Shown here: piece by piece, positions 7,201-8,472 of the stretch | Numbering within the stretch: the first letter of the stretch is position 1 | Layout: each line of letters starts with the position of its first letter | Assembly (NCBI GenBank): GCA_902468045.1 | Contig: CABQXG010000042.1 | Location: 1-8,472 of the forward strand | Length of the DNA stretch: 8,472 nucleotides | Reading direction: 5' to 3' | From: an uncultured Collinsella sp. | Lineage (GTDB): Bacteria; Actinomycetota; Coriobacteriia; Coriobacteriales; Coriobacteriaceae | Translations under genes and position numbers: made by a program | Notes under the pieces: model-generated | Told to the model about the DNA's origin: nothing | The model's input: the letters and a program-made list of their open reading frames with translations, nothing else | Database searches by the model: none

Positions 7201-7375
7201 GGGCGGCAACATGGACTTCGATGCACTGCTCGATCGCGTGGAGGCCGGCATCGCCGAGCGCTTGCGCGAACTCGAGGCGGGCAACGTCGCTGCTGTCGAC
7301 CCGGCGTCGACAAAGGCCGCGCATGGCCGCTGCTCGTATAACCACGAAGGTACGTTTGTAAGGAGGGGCGTGTAG
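4277..7375 (+). CDS. addB: AddB-type subunit of a helicase-nuclease, with RecB-family PD-(D/E)XK nuclease domain
   Basis: This 1032-aa protein precedes an AddA-type helicase, the usual addB-addA order. AddAB complexes resect double-strand breaks for homologous recombination. The C-terminal third is a RecB-family nuclease: GNFVHDVLEHLH with H755, GGRIDRVDVD with D864 and VIDYKHR with D878 and K880. The segment before it, TSASQIEAYSTCPLCRF, is the usual entry to this domain and carries C726 and C729. The N-terminal two thirds fit an inactivated helicase-like scaffold: the place for a Walker A motif reads IYTTNTGTDLSDAE with no GKT/S. The normal C-terminal C-x2-C-x5-C cluster reads C1019-SY-N-HEGTF-V, so only one of the three cysteines is kept. 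ATG follows GGAGG (4269-4273) at a short gap of three bases. RexB is an equally fair name. Confidence 0.8.
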   Translation: MPVRIYTTNTGTDLSDAESALLADLIARHGRAVLLAPTFAELDLCRHDAAEAGVSLGIDYKTPSSWLRSLWELLGDGRDFVDNLQRQMLFSDMIARRDDADLQPLSCGQGTVRMLARMARDVLPGVAGTGAERCGGNNCQPEPKSDAEARVFELLRAYASGLDRRDMVEPCEAADIMAGALTDSLPACTRAVCVRGVTSFTYSLLELLSAVANNGGEVVVLLAREQAAMREELATALDARGVLFEVAPLDEDAGAPATAPKSVVRPAFVEVAGPHARARVYADVIDKMVKAHKESNVNDAASAPADPVRVLVVSARAPQLFGELAARLAARHVAAETTEFTAFSQSIVGRQFTALANLIERMKAADEGAASKTEWWPAPELTDWIYSPLSGADAASARTFDKNMRLSRSKTTAGVKSLLQSVQGQIRGARKAASDENWFKNVPCVVSDVFQALWRDKPVTALKAMLAAAEALPDRAFGGLDGQARRQAETALLRHAIDILMNEARVLDVSQTATVPVLDGVRTKVDKRSAAYDYETYEVDRTPRAQVRFVSLADASVLRPGGYDAVLFADVDLDSYPLSHEEGPLATLTAELRRDGVSLEPAALLRVRFGRAMQAASGPVALARVTHDRQARECYPAAVWTELRAHAEAAGAAKPTRVGEGDIIADFDPAAGEGLRRERMTCEAPQHLSDEAIPYLVLRRRDGEGEDAPLVPRLTSASQIEAYSTCPLCRFVSYRVKPQSIDAGFGNMEKGNFVHDVLEHLHARLPQEGMERVTPENLPRAQELLREVFDETLAEHASKRGNEGPLVPLSPVEERQVAEILPQLEGVLAYEAEALTPFAPRYLEFAFNDLKVEYAGWPLGGRIDRVDVDAENRAVVIDYKHRSGVEEFKLADPTVRDEESGEAPIDDPRWLPTHTQTLIYAQAMRRALDLDTRAALYFSTKGGKPALRGAASAELLEEERGDGRIPGLKKGFPGEGGNMDFDALLDRVEAGIAERLRELEAGNVAAVDPASTKAAHGRCSYNHEGTFVRRGV

Positions 7376-7378
7376 ACC

Positions 7379-8472
7379 ATGGATCTTTCGACCTTGATGC
7401 CGCAACAGCTGCAGATCGTCAAGACGCTCGACCGTCCGCTGTTTGTCTCGGCGGGCGCCGGTTCGGGCAAGACCTTTACCCTCACGCGTCGCATCGTCTA
7501 TGCGCTCTCGCCCGAATCCGGTCCGTTCGTTGAGCATCTGGACCAGGTGCTCGCCATTACCTTTACCAAAGATGCCGCGGCCGAGATTCGCGACCGCGTG
7601 CGCCGTGCGCTTATCGACGAGGGCATGGACGAGGAAGCACTGACCGTCGACGACGCGTGGATTTCGACCATTCACGGCATGTGCTCGCGTATCCTGCGCG
7701 CGCATGCGCTGGAGCTGGGCATCGACCCCGAGTTCACGGTGCTCACCGATACCGACGAGCTTATGGACCAGGCTGTTGAGCATGTGCTGGCCCGCGCGAC
7801 GGCGCCCGATGCCGCCCCCGAGCTCGCGGCATCGCTCAAGGCCCTCTATGCCTGGTATCCCATGGCGGGCGAGGGCGGTTCCTTTGGCACCGGCACGACC
7901 ATCAAGGGCCTGGTGCGCGACCTGCTGGAGCTGTCGAGCCAGTTGCCGGGCGGTATGGACGACGTGTGCGTGGCGCGCGGCCAGGCCGATACCTCGGCAC
8001 TCGCCGATGCCTATCGCGCGGCGCTGGGCGCAAGCAAGGCCGCGACCGAGAAGGCGCAGATGGCACTCGACGCCATTGACGCGTTCGAGGCGAGCGGCAA
8101 GACCATGGCCGATGCAGCGCGACTCATGATGTCGTGCACCATGCCGCGCGCGAGCAAGGCATTCCCTAAGGAGCAGGTCGAGCTGCTCAAGGCCGAGGCC
8201 GCCGATGCGTTTATCAATATCGTGCTTGCCTGCGGTGGCCCGGCGCTCGATGCGCTGGTGGGCCTGGCCCGTTCCGTGGAGGCTGAGTATCGCGCGCTGA
8301 AGGCTGCCCAGTCCGCTCTCGATAATAACGACCTGCTGCGTATGGCTTACGAGGCGTTGCGCGATTACCCTGCCATCCGTGCTGCGTACGAGGGCCGCTT
8401 TAAGATGGTCATGATCGATGAGTTTCAGGATACCGACCAGATGCAGGTCGATCTGATACGCTACCTGACGGG
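7379..8472 (+). CDS. addA: AddA-type UvrD-family helicase (5' part, runs off window)
   Basis: The first 364 codons of an SF1A helicase are present, open to the window end. The Q-motif region LMPQQLQIV covers residues 6-14, Walker A AGAGSGKT 25-32, motif Ia AITFTKDAAAEIRDRV 59-74, STIHGMC 96-102, and Walker B MVMIDEFQDTD from 343, with D347, E348 and Q350. The 240-odd residues between STIHGMC and Walker B are the alanine-rich 1B region seen in AddA/RecB. Helicase motifs III-VI and any C-terminal nuclease domain lie beyond the window. It starts three bases after the addB stop and in the same frame, with AAGGAGG (7360-7366) inside the end of addB, about twelve bases from ATG, so the two are surely co-transcribed. 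The partner identifies it as AddA/RexA rather than UvrD or PcrA, although the nuclease domain cannot be seen. Confidence 0.88.
   Translation, partial: MDLSTLMPQQLQIVKTLDRPLFVSAGAGSGKTFTLTRRIVYALSPESGPFVEHLDQVLAITFTKDAAAEIRDRVRRALIDEGMDEEALTVDDAWISTIHGMCSRILRAHALELGIDPEFTVLTDTDELMDQAVEHVLARATAPDAAPELAASLKALYAWYPMAGEGGSFGTGTTIKGLVRDLLELSSQLPGGMDDVCVARGQADTSALADAYRAALGASKAATEKAQMALDAIDAFEASGKTMADAARLMMSCTMPRASKAFPKEQVELLKAEAADAFINIVLACGGPALDALVGLARSVEAEYRALKAAQSALDNNDLLRMAYEALRDYPAIRAAYEGRFKMVMIDEFQDTDQMQVDLIRYLT

Noticed and set aside
7300..7378. Frameshift removing the C-terminal cysteine cluster of addB
   Set aside because: I translated the other two forward frames here, and neither yields the missing cysteines. 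The stop is followed by a normal addA start.
6458..7783. Minus-strand open frame (441 codons) across addB and addA
   Set aside because: It crosses the addB-addA junction antisense to two well-supported genes and shows no domain; it is an effect of codon bias.

Overview
The window is GC-rich chromosomal DNA with dense, mostly housekeeping genes. Codons end mainly in G or C, and several genes have clear Shine-Dalgarno sites. The gene set is MnmA, a CysK/Rrf2 divergent pair, a YvlD-type membrane protein, a YerC/TrpR-like regulator and an AddB-AddA pair. It fits a high-GC Gram-positive gut-type actinobacterium of the Coriobacteriia, with Collinsella or a relative as the best guess. That assignment is an inference from style and gene families, not from a marker gene.

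Left part (1-2961), sulfur metabolism. On the minus strand, cysK (cysteine synthase) is followed by mnmA (tRNA 2-thiouridylase). Between them lie a hairpin, an intrinsic terminator and a candidate extended -10 that nearly touches the terminator. Divergent from cysK is an Rrf2-family regulator with four closely spaced cysteines, of IscR type. The 253-bp divergent spacer is AT-rich relative to its surroundings. It carries two inverted repeats, one near the candidate cysK promoter and one over the candidate -10 of the regulator. A simple reading is an iron-sulfur or cysteine-responsive regulator controlling itself and cysK, with cysteine then supplying sulfur to tRNA thiolation. No cysteine desulfurase is present in the window.

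Middle part (2962-4276). The regulator gene and a small four-helix membrane protein gene (YvlD / 'phage holin 4_2' family, minus strand) converge on a strong bidirectional terminator. A 324-bp gap follows. It holds a candidate promoter, a 5' hairpin and a possible 16-codon leader ORF with two Trp codons, all ahead of a yerC-like TrpR-family gene. That gene ends at its own terminator, which has a UNCG-type loop.

Right part (4277-8472), double-strand-break repair. A 1032-aa AddB-type nuclease subunit is followed three bases after its stop by an AddA-type UvrD-family helicase that runs off the window. AddA shows the Q motif, Walker A, motif Ia and Walker B. AddB keeps the RecB-family nuclease residues but has lost the Walker A motif and two of the four expected Fe-S cysteines.

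I see no mobile element, CRISPR array, RNA gene or clearly new system. The points most worth a second look are the altered Fe-S site of AddB, the operator-like repeats in the cysK/Rrf2 spacer, the terminator in the mnmA leader, and the structured leader of the TrpR-like gene.
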